Assembly (NCBI GenBank): GCA_036555725.1
Contig: DATBKU010000043.1
Span: 62,001 to 126,000, forward strand
From: CALAED01 sp036555725
GTDB taxonomy: Bacteria > Actinomycetota > Actinomycetes > Streptosporangiales > Streptosporangiaceae
Reading direction: 5' to 3'
Length of the DNA: 64,000 bases
Under the pieces are notes generated by a model. The model was not told where the DNA came from. It worked only from the letters and a program-made list of their open reading frames with translations, and did not search any database. The translations under genes and the position numbers were made by a program. Every line of letters starts with the position of its first letter. Position 1 is the first letter of the stretch. Below, in pieces: positions 7,508 to 16,230 of the stretch.

Positions 7508-8791
7508 TCAGCCGTCCCAGCGGAACCGCGGGAACGCCTGGGCTCCGGCGTACCGGGCGGCGTCGTCGAGCAGTTCCTCGATGCGCAGCAGTTGGTTGTA
7601 CTTCGCGACGCGGTCGCTGCGGGCCGGGGCGCCGGTCTTGATCTGCCCGCAGTTGGTCGCCACGACCAGGTCGGCGATCGTGGTGTCCTCGGTCTCGCCG
7701 GACCGGTGGCTCATCATGCACGTGTAGCCGTTGCGATGCGCCAGCGTGACCGCGTCGAGGGTCTCGGTGAGCGTGCCGATCTGGTTGTCCTTGACCAGCA
7801 GCGAGTTGGCGACGCCGCCGTCGATGCCGCGCTGCAGCCGCTCGGGGTTGGTGACGAACAGGTCGTCGCCCACGATCTGCACCGTGCCGCCGAGCGCCTC
7901 GGTAAGGGCCCGCCAGCCGTCCCAGTCCTCCTCGGACAGCGGGTCCTCGATGGACACCAGCGGGTAGGCGCTCAGCAGGTCGCGATAGTACGAGGTCATC
8001 TCGTCGGCCGACCGCTTCGTGCCCTCGAAGTCGTACGAACCGTCCGCGTGGAACTCGGTGGCGGCCACGTCGAGGGCGAGCGCGACGTCGCGGCCCGGGG
8101 CGAATCCGGCCTTTCCGATCGCCTCGACGATGAGGTCGAGGGCGTTGCGGTTGCTCGGCAGGTCGGGGGCGAAGCCGCCTTCGTCGCCGAGCCCGGTGGC
8201 CAGGCCCTTGCCCTTGAGCACGGACTTGAGCGCGTGGTAGACCTCCGCGCCCCAGCGCACCGCGTCGCCGAACGTCGGGGCCCCGATCGGCGCGATCATG
8301 AACTCCTGGACGTCGACGTTGGAGTCGGCGTGCGCGCCGCCGTTGAGGATGTTCATCATCGGGACCGGCAGCAGGTGCGCGTTGGGGCCGCCCACGTACC
8401 GGAACAGCGGGAGCCCGGCCGAGTCGGCCGCGGCGTGCGCCACCGCCAGGCTGACCCCGAGGATGGCGTTGGCGCCGAGCCGCGACTTGGCCGGCGTGCC
8501 GTCGAGGTCGATCATCGTCTGGTCGATGAGGCGCTGGTCGGCGCCGTCGTACCCGACGATCGCCGGGGCGATGTCGTCTTCCACGCCGGCGACCGCCTTC
8601 TGCACGCCCTTGCCGCCGAAGCGTTCGTCGCCGTCACGCAACTCGACGGCTTCGAACTGACCGGTGGACGCCCCGCTCGGCACGGCCGCTCGGCCTTCGC
8701 TGCCGTCGTCGAGCAGCACATCGACCTCGACGGTGGGATTGCCGCGGGAATCGAGGATCTCCCGGGCGACTACGGCGTCGATCGACGACAC
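7508..8791 (-). CDS. eno: Enolase (phosphopyruvate hydratase)
   Basis: This 427-residue protein matches the normal enolase length and converts 2-phosphoglycerate to phosphoenolpyruvate in glycolysis. Landmarks in order are AREILDSRGNPTVEVDV at the N-terminus, the GAIL-like ANAILGVSLAVAHA, the Mg ligand region LALDVAATEF, SIEDPLSEEDW, QIVGDDLFVTNP, LLVKDNQIGTLTE with the catalytic lysine, and SHRSGETEDT near the C-terminus. The GTG start has AAGGAG eight bases upstream. A palindrome overlaps the upstream edge of this ribosome site and may be an operator. It is the first gene of the conserved eno-divIC-DUF501-ppx series. Confidence 0.98.
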   Translation of the reverse strand: MSSIDAVVAREILDSRGNPTVEVDVLLDDGSEGRAAVPSGASTGQFEAVELRDGDERFGGKGVQKAVAGVEDDIAPAIVGYDGADQRLIDQTMIDLDGTPAKSRLGANAILGVSLAVAHAAADSAGLPLFRYVGGPNAHLLPVPMMNILNGGAHADSNVDVQEFMIAPIGAPTFGDAVRWGAEVYHALKSVLKGKGLATGLGDEGGFAPDLPSNRNALDLIVEAIGKAGFAPGRDVALALDVAATEFHADGSYDFEGTKRSADEMTSYYRDLLSAYPLVSIEDPLSEEDWDGWRALTEALGGTVQIVGDDLFVTNPERLQRGIDGGVANSLLVKDNQIGTLTETLDAVTLAHRNGYTCMMSHRSGETEDTTIADLVVATNCGQIKTGAPARSDRVAKYNQLLRIEELLDDAARYAGAQAFPRFRWDG

Positions 8792-8802
8792 GAGCGGCTC
8801 CT

Positions 8803-8820
8803 TGTGATCACAGCTGTGAT
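8803..8820. promoter_or_regulatory. Overlapping palindromes just upstream of eno
   Basis: TGTGATCACA (8803-8812) and ATCACAGCTGTGAT (8807-8820) are overlapping perfect palindromes ending next to the eno ribosome site. TGTGA/TCACA half-sites resemble CRP/FNR-type or GntR-type operators. The regulator is not identifiable from the sequence. Confidence 0.5.
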
Positions 8821-8969
8821 GGTTCGTCCCCCCGAGCGTAGTGGCGCCTCGCGCCAGGACCGAACTGGCACGCCGAGTGCGATTTTCCGCCCTGTTACGG
8901 AACCGTGTCCGCCTTGGCGGTTGACCCGCAGACGATCGATGTTGTCCACTATAAGAGTCAAAACGACTT

Positions 8970-8985
8970 GAATAGTAGGAATAGT
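8970..8985 (+). repeat. Direct repeat in the ABC operon leader
   Basis: GAATAGT occurs at 8970-8976 and 8979-8985 in an AT-rich stretch 28-43 bases before the substrate-binding protein start. It could be an activator or repressor site. The role is unproven. Confidence 0.3.
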
Positions 8986-9012
8986 TGAAAACCCCGGGAA
9001 TGGAGAAGCGCG

Positions 9013-10047
9013 ATGAGACAGCGATCCGCCGCCGTGGCCCTGCTGCTGGCCGCCGCGGGGGCTCTCACCGCGTGTGGCGGTGCTTCTGGCGGCTCCGACT
9101 CGGGCAAGCCGACGCAGGTCAAGCTGGGTTTCTTCCCCAACGTGACGCACGCGACCGCGCTCGTGGGCGTGGAGAAGGGGATCTTCACCAAGTACCTGGG
9201 CACCGCGCCCAAGACGGCCGCCTTCAACGCGGGCCCGGCCGCGGTCGAAGCGCTGTTCGCCAAGGGCATCGACGCGACCTTCGTCGGCCCCAACCCGGCG
9301 ATCAACGCCTGGTCGCAGTCGCACGGGCAGGCCATCAAGATCATCTCCGGTGCGGCTTCAGGTGGCGCGTCCCTCGTCGTGAAGCCGTCTATCAGGTCCG
9401 TCGCCGACCTCAAGGGCAAGGAGATCGCCACCCCGCAGCTTGGCAACACGCAGGACGTGGCCGCCCGCTACTACCTCAAGCAGCAAGGCCTCACCGCCAA
9501 CAAGGACGGCAGCGGCGACGTCAAGATCGTGCCGCAGGAGAACTCGCAGACCGTCGACACCTTCGAACAGGGCACCATCGACGGCGCCTGGGTGCCCGAG
9601 CCATTCGCCTCCCGGCTCGTCATCGAGGGCAAGGGCAGGCGGCTGATCGACGAGAAGAACCTATGGCCCGGCGGCACGTTCGTGACGACCCACCTGATCG
9701 TCCGTACCGACTTCGCCAAGGACCACCCGGACCTGGTGAAAAAGCTGGTCCAGGCCACGGTGGAGTCGACCGATTACATCAACGACAACCCCGCTGAGGC
9801 CAAGTCCGCGGTAAACAGCGAGCTGCAGAAACTCACCGGCAAGCCGCTGCAGAGCGACGTCATCGACGCCGCTTTCAAGGAGATCACCTACACCACGGAT
9901 CCGGTCACATCGTCGTTGATCGAAGGCGCCGAGCACGCCGAGCAGGTCGGTCTGCTCAAGCCCGTGGACCTGAACGGCATCTACGACCTCGGGCCGCTGA
10001 ACGAAGTCCTCGAGGCGAACGGAAAGGCACAGGTCGCGACCCGATGA
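9013..10047 (+). CDS. ABC transporter substrate-binding lipoprotein, SsuA/TauA (sulfonate/nitrate-type) family
   Basis: The 344-residue precursor has a lipoprotein signal peptide with a lipobox at ALTACGG, so the mature protein is anchored outside the membrane. The body matches the NMT1/SsuA-like fold: KLGFFPNVTHATALVGVEKG, ATFVGPNPAINAW, ISGAASGGASLVV, TPQLGNTQDVAARYYL and TIDGAWVPEPFASRL. This family binds aliphatic sulfonates, taurine, nitrate or thiamine precursors, and the sequence alone does not decide between them. It is the first of three genes, followed by ATPase and permease; its stop overlaps the ATPase start by four bases. Confidence 0.9.
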   Translation: MRQRSAAVALLLAAAGALTACGGASGGSDSGKPTQVKLGFFPNVTHATALVGVEKGIFTKYLGTAPKTAAFNAGPAAVEALFAKGIDATFVGPNPAINAWSQSHGQAIKIISGAASGGASLVVKPSIRSVADLKGKEIATPQLGNTQDVAARYYLKQQGLTANKDGSGDVKIVPQENSQTVDTFEQGTIDGAWVPEPFASRLVIEGKGRRLIDEKNLWPGGTFVTTHLIVRTDFAKDHPDLVKKLVQATVESTDYINDNPAEAKSAVNSELQKLTGKPLQSDVIDAAFKEITYTTDPVTSSLIEGAEHAEQVGLLKPVDLNGIYDLGPLNEVLEANGKAQVATR

Positions 10048-10844
10048 CACAAGCCACACAGGAGGCATCGAGCCGGACCGCGACCGCGGTCCGGCTCAGT
10101 GGCGTCTCAAAAGCATTCGGTTCGGGGGCGCCCGCGCTGCTGGCCCTCGACAAAGTCTTTCTGGACATGGCACCGGGTGAGTTCGTGTGCCTTGTCGGGG
10201 CCTCCGGCTGCGGCAAGACCACGTTGCTCTCGTTGGTGGCCGATCTCGACCAGCCGTCCGCCGGATCCATCGACATAGGCGGCGCCCGGGTCGCGCTGAT
10301 GTTCCAGGAACCCGCGCTGTTCCCGTGGCTGACCGCCACCCGCAACATCGAGCTCGCGCTGAAGATGCGCCGCGTGCCCCGGCGGGACCGCCGGGCGCGG
10401 GCGGCCGAGCTGCTCGCGTCCGTACATCTCACCGGATTCGAGAAGAAGCGGCCCCATCAGCTGTCCGGCGGCATGCGCCAGCGGGTGGCGCTGGCCCGGG
10501 CGCTCGCCCTCACCATCGACGAGGGCGACACGCGTAGCACCGTGCTACTGATGGACGAACCGTTCGGCGCGCTCGACGCGATGACTCGCGACCTGCTGCA
10601 CGACGAGATCGAGCGGATCTGGCGGGAGCGCAACCTGACGGTGCTGTTCGTGACGCACAACGTACGGGAGGCCGCCCGCCTCGGCGACCGGGTGGTGCTG
10701 TTGAGCAGCCGCCCGGGCAGCGTGGTCGAGGAATTCCCGGTGCCCATGAACCGGCCGCGCCGGATCGACTCGCCAGAGGTGGCCAAGCTGGCCGCGACCA
10801 TCACCGACCGTTTGCGCGAGGAGGTCGGCCGCCATGGTCACTGA
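10044..10844 (+). CDS. ABC transporter ATP-binding protein, SsuB/TauB-type
   Basis: A 266-residue nucleotide-binding protein with Walker A GASGCGKTTLLSL, Q-loop LMFQEPALFPWLT, signature LSGGMRQRVALARAL, Walker B VLLMDEPFGALDAMT and H-loop LFVTHNVREA. The FPWLT sequence after the Q-loop and the overall length are typical of SsuB/TauB/NrtD ATPases, which drive uptake with a single-domain permease. Its ATG overlaps the stop of the binding-protein gene, so the two are coupled. The permease follows after about 100 bases. Confidence 0.94.
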   Translation: MTQATQEASSRTATAVRLSGVSKAFGSGAPALLALDKVFLDMAPGEFVCLVGASGCGKTTLLSLVADLDQPSAGSIDIGGARVALMFQEPALFPWLTATRNIELALKMRRVPRRDRRARAAELLASVHLTGFEKKRPHQLSGGMRQRVALARALALTIDEGDTRSTVLLMDEPFGALDAMTRDLLHDEIERIWRERNLTVLFVTHNVREAARLGDRVVLLSSRPGSVVEEFPVPMNRPRRIDSPEVAKLAATITDRLREEVGRHGH

Positions 10845-10945
10845 GCGGCGAACCGCCGAGGGTGCGGAGTGGCCGGCGACCGCCCAGCGGAATCGTCCCG
10901 GAGAGTCGAGCCGGCAGCGAAGCGACCGAGAGGGAGAGCGCGACC

Positions 10946-11797
10946 ATGGTTACTGATATCGACCGGCAGATCACCGGTCTGGACGCGCTGGAGCAGGCCG
11001 CCGGGTCGCGCCGTCGCGTGCCCGCCCGAATCTGGTCGGTGACCTGGCCGGGGCTGACCGCCATCGCGATCGCCCTCGGCGCCTGGGAACTCGTCGTGCT
11101 GAGCGGCTGGAAAAACCCCTGGGTGCTGCCGGGGCCGCGCGACGTACTGCCGGTGTTCTGGGAGACGGTGACCAGCGGTCGATTCTGGTCCGCGGCCGGT
11201 CTGACGATGCGGCGTGCCGCGATAGGCTTCGCGGCCGCGGTGACGGTCGGCATGGTCGTCGGCGCGGCGGTGTCGCGCTCTCGAGTGCTGCGCCGCGCCT
11301 TCGGGTCCTTGATCACCGGGCTGCAGACGATGCCGTCGATCGCGTGGTTCCCGCTGGCCATCCTGCTGTTCCAGCTGAGCGAGAGCGCGATCCTGTTCGT
11401 GGTCGTGCTGGGTGCGGCGCCGTCGATCGCGAACGGGCTGATCGCCGGGGTCGACTACACGCCGCCCATCCTGCTGCGGGCCGGAAAGGTGCTCGGGCTG
11501 CGCGGGGTTTCGCTGTATCGGCACTTGATCCTGCCCGCCTCGCTGCCCTCGTTCCTCGCTGGGCTCAAGCAGGGCTGGGCGTTCGCCTGGCGCAGCCTGA
11601 TGGCTGGTGAGCTGCTCGTCATCATCGGGAACACGCAGTCCATCGGCACGCTGCTGCACTTCTCCCGAGAGCTGAGCGACACCGCCGCCATGATCTCCGT
11701 GATGATCGTCATCCTGATCATCGGCATCGCCGTCGATCAGCTCTTCGGCTTCGCCGACCGTTCCCTCCGCAACCGCTGGGGCCTCAACACGCCATAG
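10946..11797 (+). CDS. ABC transporter permease, SsuC/TauC-type
   Basis: The protein of about 283 residues has about six predicted hydrophobic segments: TAIAIALGAWELVVL near the N-terminus, then AAIGFAAAVTVGMVVGAAV, IAWFPLAILLF, ILFVVVLGAAPSIANGL, SLMAGELLVIIG and MISVMIVILIIGIAVDQLFG. The EAA-like cytoplasmic loop that contacts the ATPase is at LRAGKVLGLRG...ILPASLPSFLAGLKQG. ATG 10946 is chosen because GAGGGAGAG lies upstream. The ATPase gene ends 101 bases earlier. It completes the three-gene sulfonate/nitrate-type importer. Confidence 0.93.
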   Translation: MVTDIDRQITGLDALEQAAGSRRRVPARIWSVTWPGLTAIAIALGAWELVVLSGWKNPWVLPGPRDVLPVFWETVTSGRFWSAAGLTMRRAAIGFAAAVTVGMVVGAAVSRSRVLRRAFGSLITGLQTMPSIAWFPLAILLFQLSESAILFVVVLGAAPSIANGLIAGVDYTPPILLRAGKVLGLRGVSLYRHLILPASLPSFLAGLKQGWAFAWRSLMAGELLVIIGNTQSIGTLLHFSRELSDTAAMISVMIVILIIGIAVDQLFGFADRSLRNRWGLNTP

Positions 11798-11867
11798 CCG
11801 TCGTGATGATGCGGTCACTCAGCCGAATGGATCGGCTCGACTGCCCGAGGCAGGCACGCGAACGTAT

Positions 11868-12914
11868 CTATCCCAAACGGCAGCGCCGCGCCTCGAGTTC
11901 GTCGACCAGTTGCAGCCATGCCGTCGCATGACTTCGTGCCACTGTGGTGATCGTATCTAGGCAATGGGCCGGAAGCCGATTCGCCACACTGGTGCGCTCA
12001 TCAGGCTGGATAGGGCCGTTATGCAGCCAGGCCAAAAGCATCCTGCCGACGTTGTTGTACCGCAGGGCAGGGTCGCAACACAGGCGCCGGATGGCGGCGG
12101 CGAGGTCTATCTCATCTGCTGGGTCTCCGTTTTCCGAACCGCCATCGACAGAATGACTAATCCCCTTTGCCCCATCACGACTGGGCGTCGCCTGTACGCG
12201 GTGTTTCGCCGGGACCGGATCCTCACCTGCCTCCAGGCGTCTGCGAACATCCAGCACCGTCGACGGGGCAAGTCCGGCGGCTCGTGCGACCTCGCGCAGC
12301 GAGCTCTCCGGCTTTGCCAGCAGCAGTTCTCCGGCGAGTCGGCGGGCCTCTGCACCGTTCACCGGACGGACCCGACCATCACGGCCCAGCCGCGCATCGG
12401 ATGTTCCCGCACCGCACCCGACCCCAGTCCTGATGCTCCTTACGGTGGTGGGGGAAAGGTTGACGACCTCCGCGACCATTCGATCGGACCAGTGTCGGTG
12501 CGACCACATGAGCCGGATCGCAGCGGCTCGCCGGTCGGTCAATGACAGCGGCAGCCCATGCGTCACGTTGGCCTGCACGGCGATGGCGAAGACGTCCCGT
12601 TCATCGCCGTCGTACCAGCGCACTGTGATCACAGATTGGCCTCGCATGATCGCAGCGCGCAGCCGGTGCATTCCGTCGACCACACGCATCGACGGCCGGT
12701 GGACAACAATCGGCGGCAACGGCGTCACCGACTCGGCAAGCCGCCGAATGTGCTCGTGATCCTCACCGGCCGACCGCGGCGAATGCGCCGGCAACAGCTG
12801 ATCGATTCGCGCTTCACCGACCTGCCATTGTTCCGACGCGAACTCCAGCCAGTCCTGCGACTTGGCTCCGACCGCAGATTGGTCGTCAAATCTAGCTGGC
12901 CGGTCAGATTCCAT
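11868..12914 (-). CDS. StrR-like ParB-fold transcriptional regulator
   Basis: The 348-residue protein has a ParB/sulfiredoxin-like N-terminal domain at about residues 35-115: IDQLLPAHSPR, PPIVVHRPSMRVVDGMHRLRAA, then FAIAVQANVTHGLPLSLTDR. Two helix-turn-helix segments follow, WSDRMVAEVVNLSPTTVRSIR and SLREVARAAGLAPSTVLDVR. This arrangement is that of the StrR family, pathway-specific activators of streptomycin and other antibiotic clusters. It differs from chromosome-partition ParB, and no parS or parA is nearby. ATG 12914 has GAAAGGA upstream at normal spacing. I infer that it regulates the neighbouring accessory cluster. No clear StrR-type palindrome was found by eye. Confidence 0.85.
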   Translation of the reverse strand: MESDRPARFDDQSAVGAKSQDWLEFASEQWQVGEARIDQLLPAHSPRSAGEDHEHIRRLAESVTPLPPIVVHRPSMRVVDGMHRLRAAIMRGQSVITVRWYDGDERDVFAIAVQANVTHGLPLSLTDRRAAAIRLMWSHRHWSDRMVAEVVNLSPTTVRSIRTGVGCGAGTSDARLGRDGRVRPVNGAEARRLAGELLLAKPESSLREVARAAGLAPSTVLDVRRRLEAGEDPVPAKHRVQATPSRDGAKGISHSVDGGSENGDPADEIDLAAAIRRLCCDPALRYNNVGRMLLAWLHNGPIQPDERTSVANRLPAHCLDTITTVARSHATAWLQLVDELEARRCRLG

Positions 12915-13242
12915 TGCTATCCTTTCAACTCCACGAGCAGCGGTCCGACCGCGCCTTTGCTGGAAATGACCAGACCGCGAAGTGGAGCTCGCGGCGAGCG
13001 AACTAGATGTGCATCGGAATGCCGTCCCTGGATTCGACCATGACTCAAGGGAGGTCAAGGTAACGCTCGGCGGCTTCAAAGCTGTTTCACATCTGCTTCA
13101 GGCCGTGCTACTTGACACTTTTGAATGGCGCACCTTTGAATCTAGAACGCCGAATGTTCTCGGCCACCACCGGCCGGAGCAGTCGCATGACAGCCTGTTT
13201 CAAGATCACGATCGGCCTGGTGAGCCGCCGGGGCTCAGCTCA
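12915..13242. other. Non-coding stretch between the StrR-like gene and the aminotransferase gene
   Basis: This 328-base stretch should hold the promoter of the StrR-like gene and the 3' end of the aminotransferase transcript. Part of it is notably less GC-rich than its surroundings, with TTGACACTTTTGAATGG and CACCTTTGAATC near 13110-13145. No convincing gene, terminator or operator was found. Confidence 0.5.
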
Positions 13243-14223
13243 CTATCGCGGCGGCGACCATCCTGACGCGGGCAGCCGACGGAGCAGTGTCTCGGTGAAC
13301 CGGGCGGCCTCGGCGGGCCGGGCCGCTGCGAAGTTGACACGAATCGCCGGCCATGGCGCGGCGAAATGCCGGCCTTGCAGCACCTTGAACCCCTCCTCGG
13401 CCAACTCGCGCACGAACTCGTCCTCCGAGAGCGGAGCAGGTACCGGAATGAGGACACTTGGCCCCTTGACCGCGAGTCCAGGGAGGCCGGCGCCGAACAA
13501 CTCGGCGGCGCGCTCGACGGCCGTCACGTTGGCCGCGCGCAGCGGCTCCAGACCGCCCTGGCGGAGGAACAGCGCCCAGCTCCGCTGCCAGGTCGCCGGA
13601 GGAGACGAGGCCGTCAGCTCCGGGACGGCCTCCTCGGCGAACCGCTCGCCGTACACGAACCCGAGACGCCCGCCGACGCCCGCCAGCTTGTGAAAGGACA
13701 CAACCAAGTCGGCCCCCCGGACAGGGGGGAATGCGCTGTGGAACCATACATACGTGCCGTTGACGATGATCCGGCGACCCGCTCGCGCCATCGCCTCCAG
13801 CGCCTCGCGCTGCTCGGGGGTGAGCGTGGCGCCATCGGGATTCCGACACGGCGAGGTCAGCCACAGCAAGCCGGACGGATCGCTCGCACCCGCCGTGATC
13901 TCCTCCCACGAGGCATGTGCGAGCACCGCCCCGTGGGCAGTGAGTATGGGAACGACGCCGAGGAAGGTGGGGCGCTCTAGGGTGATGTGCCGATGGCAGC
14001 GGCCGTAGCAGAGCGCGGCGGCCCGCACGCCAGAGACCACCGTGATCAGCCGGGCGTCGAGGCCGAACTCGCGCCCGATCTCCTCCCGCAGCGGCTCATC
14101 GCCGGCCAGCGGCGCCGTCCGCAGGAGACTCTCCACGCCACCCGCCCGGTGCAGGCAGTCCTGCCAGAGCCGGGTCGCCTCGACCGGCCAGAACGGCTGC
14201 GGACCGGACAGATCGATCAGCAT
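13243..14223 (-). CDS. PLP-dependent aminotransferase-fold enzyme with altered cofactor aspartate
   Basis: The 326-residue protein is of the fold-type I class I/II aminotransferase group. SFHKLAGVGGRLGFVYG carries the PLP lysine (K179) and the phosphate-binding arginine, and SPCRNPDGATLT matches the NPTG-like element. At the site where the family has D-E-x-Y, this protein has N155-G-T-Y, so the aspartate that bonds the pyridine nitrogen appears to be asparagine. The length is short, with the N-terminal arm reduced. The start has GGAGGAG upstream. It is divergent from the S9 peptidase gene with only 51 bases between them. It may make or tailor an amino acid for the neighbouring cluster; the substrate is unknown. 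Confidence 0.8.
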   Translation of the reverse strand: MLIDLSGPQPFWPVEATRLWQDCLHRAGGVESLLRTAPLAGDEPLREEIGREFGLDARLITVVSGVRAAALCYGRCHRHITLERPTFLGVVPILTAHGAVLAHASWEEITAGASDPSGLLWLTSPCRNPDGATLTPEQREALEAMARAGRRIIVNGTYVWFHSAFPPVRGADLVVSFHKLAGVGGRLGFVYGERFAEEAVPELTASSPPATWQRSWALFLRQGGLEPLRAANVTAVERAAELFGAGLPGLAVKGPSVLIPVPAPLSEDEFVRELAEEGFKVLQGRHFAAPWPAIRVNFAAARPAEAARFTETLLRRLPASGWSPPR

Positions 14224-14274
14224 CGAGCTCCTCCGGTTGACTCGGCGGAACCTACCTTGACTCGGAAATGAATC

Positions 14275-16230
14275 ATGGTAATGACACGTTCATGGCGATG
14301 GCTAGGTCGTCCCGCGGCGCCCGGGATGGTTGCCGAGCTCGCCCTTTCAGCGGACGGCGCGCTGGTCGTCGCTTGCGTGGTGGGGCCGGAACCGGGGGGC
14401 GACGCCGACCGGCGATCGCTGTGGGTGACGGAGACGACCGGGACGCCGCGCTGGGAGAGGCTCGGCGCCGTGGACGACGACGAGCCCGCCCATCCGAGGT
14501 TTGCCCCCTCCGGGACGGACCTGGTGAGCGCCGGCCAACACGGACTCCTGGTCCTCGACGCCGCCGGTGGCTCGCCCGCCCTCTATCCGGCCGGCCGGCC
14601 GGCGGGGCCCGCGGCCTGGGACCCGGAGGCGCGCCGGATCGCCTTCGCCGCTGCTCCCCCGGACACGGCCCTGGCCGCGCCGCTGCTGCGGGCCACAGAG
14701 CCCGGGTTCGACCTGGACGGTCGCGGCTGGCTCAGCGAGACCGTCCGGCAGATCCACATCGCCTCACCGGAGAACGGGACGGCGGAGGCGGTGACCAAGT
14801 TCCCTGCCGACTGCGCGGACGTCTCCTGGGGGCCGGAAGGCAACTCCCTGCTCTACGTCTCGTCCCGCCATGAGGGACGGTTTCGCGACTTCGGCGGCCA
14901 AGTCTTCCTCCTCGATCTCTCCGACGGGACGGAGCAGGCGCTGACCGAGCCCGACATCGGGCCGCGCCATCCTGTGTACCTGCGAAACGGCTCGTCCGTT
15001 GTCGTCGCCGCGCTGACCGGTGCCGAGGGCGCTGGGCGAACCGCCGCTCTGTACGCCGTCGACCTGCGCGACGGCACCCGGACACGGCTGACCGATCCCG
15101 AGACGTTCGAGGTGGCGCATCCCCTCACGTCCATGGCGTCCGGCGTGTTCCTCACCGGAGACACAGCGGTGACGCTCCGGGTGGTTCGCGGGGCGGTGGA
15201 GGTCGTCGCCGTGGCCCCGGGCCGTCCCGGCGACCACTGGACGCTGCTCGGCGGCCAACGGCAGATCGGCTGCCTGGACGCGAACGCCGCTGGGATCGCC
15301 GCGGCCGCGTACTCGGCCCGGGAAGCCGGCGAGGTGTGGACGCTCGCCGGTGATGACGTCCCTAGACTCCGCGGACGCACGGGGCGGCGCACACCTCGGG
15401 TCGCGGACGAGGACGGCGGAGACACGAAGATGGAGTTGCGCGCGCTCACCGCGATCGCTCCCGATGGTGTGGAGATCGACGGCTGGCTCGCCCTTCCGCG
15501 AACCGCCGGCGGACCGCTGCCCCTCGTCGTCTGGCTGCACGGAGGTCCCGGCGCGCAGGCCGGCTGGCTACCGCCACCGGACGCGCGGGCCCTCGCCGGT
15601 GATGGCCTCGCCTGCCTGTACCTCAACCCACGCGGCTCGGTAGGACGAGGCGAGGCGTTCGCCCGCGGGCTGCTCGGGCGGCTCGGGGAGGTCGACCGGT
15701 ACGACGTACTGGCCGTCCTCGACGCCGCCCGCCAAACGGGCCTGATCGACGTGGCGCGGATCGGCCTCCACGGTGTCTCGTACGGCGGTTATCTGGCGGG
15801 CATGCTGTGGAGCGGGCATGACGTGTTCCGCGCGGCCGTCGTGGAGCGCGGCATCACCTCCTGGACGGTGCACCGGGCGATCAGCGACCACGGGATCGCC
15901 GTCACCGACGGGTACTGGCGCGGCGGGCCGCCGCCCCCAGAGCGGCCCGATCCGATGAACGCGCCGTTGCGCAACCGGTCACCGGTTCTGCTGCTGGCGG
16001 CGGAGGAAGACCGCCGGTGCCCGGCCGCCGAATCCCGGCTGCTCTTCAACCGGCTATACGAGGCGGGCGTCGCGGCGGAACTCGCCATCCTGCCGGGTAC
16101 CGGTCACAACGTGGGCGCGGCCGCGCCGCGGGTTCGCCGCGCCAGGGCCGCGCTCCTGCGCGAGTGGTGGGCTCGACATCTCGCTCCGGACGAGGGTTCC
16201 ACGCATCCCACGTCGGTCAGCCGCGGCTGA
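14275..16230 (+). CDS. S9 family (prolyl oligopeptidase/acylaminoacyl-peptidase-like) serine peptidase
   Basis: The 651-residue protein has an N-terminal beta-propeller-like half with repeated blade sequences, such as HPRFAPSGTDLVSAG and VSWGPEGNSLLYVSS. An alpha/beta hydrolase domain starts near residue 400 (MELRALTAIAPDGVEIDGWL). The catalytic triad is visible: S502 in GVSYGGYLAG, D579 in AAEEDRRCP, and H611 in GTGHNVG. There is no signal peptide, so it should act in the cytoplasm on short peptides. GAATCATGG offers no strong ribosome site, so the start could be 14275 or 14281. In this context it might trim a peptide product or its leader, but a general peptidase role is equally possible. 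Confidence 0.9.
   Translation: MVMTRSWRWLGRPAAPGMVAELALSADGALVVACVVGPEPGGDADRRSLWVTETTGTPRWERLGAVDDDEPAHPRFAPSGTDLVSAGQHGLLVLDAAGGSPALYPAGRPAGPAAWDPEARRIAFAAAPPDTALAAPLLRATEPGFDLDGRGWLSETVRQIHIASPENGTAEAVTKFPADCADVSWGPEGNSLLYVSSRHEGRFRDFGGQVFLLDLSDGTEQALTEPDIGPRHPVYLRNGSSVVVAALTGAEGAGRTAALYAVDLRDGTRTRLTDPETFEVAHPLTSMASGVFLTGDTAVTLRVVRGAVEVVAVAPGRPGDHWTLLGGQRQIGCLDANAAGIAAAAYSAREAGEVWTLAGDDVPRLRGRTGRRTPRVADEDGGDTKMELRALTAIAPDGVEIDGWLALPRTAGGPLPLVVWLHGGPGAQAGWLPPPDARALAGDGLACLYLNPRGSVGRGEAFARGLLGRLGEVDRYDVLAVLDAARQTGLIDVARIGLHGVSYGGYLAGMLWSGHDVFRAAVVERGITSWTVHRAISDHGIAVTDGYWRGGPPPPERPDPMNAPLRNRSPVLLLAAEEDRRCPAAESRLLFNRLYEAGVAAELAILPGTGHNVGAAAPRVRRARAALLREWWARHLAPDEGSTHPTSVSRG

Noticed and set aside
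9013..11797. Assigning the uptake system firmly to sulfonate transport because of the sulfation locus
   Set aside because: The family binds several unrelated ligands, and the sulfation genes are 35 kb away. The link is too weak to name ssuABC.
11868..12914. ParB chromosome-partition protein and origin region
   Set aside because: No parA, parS-like sites, dnaA or gidB are nearby, and the domain layout fits StrR-type regulators better.
13080..13242. StrR-type palindromic binding site before the StrR-like gene
   Set aside because: I looked for GTTCGACTG-like half-sites by eye and found none convincing.
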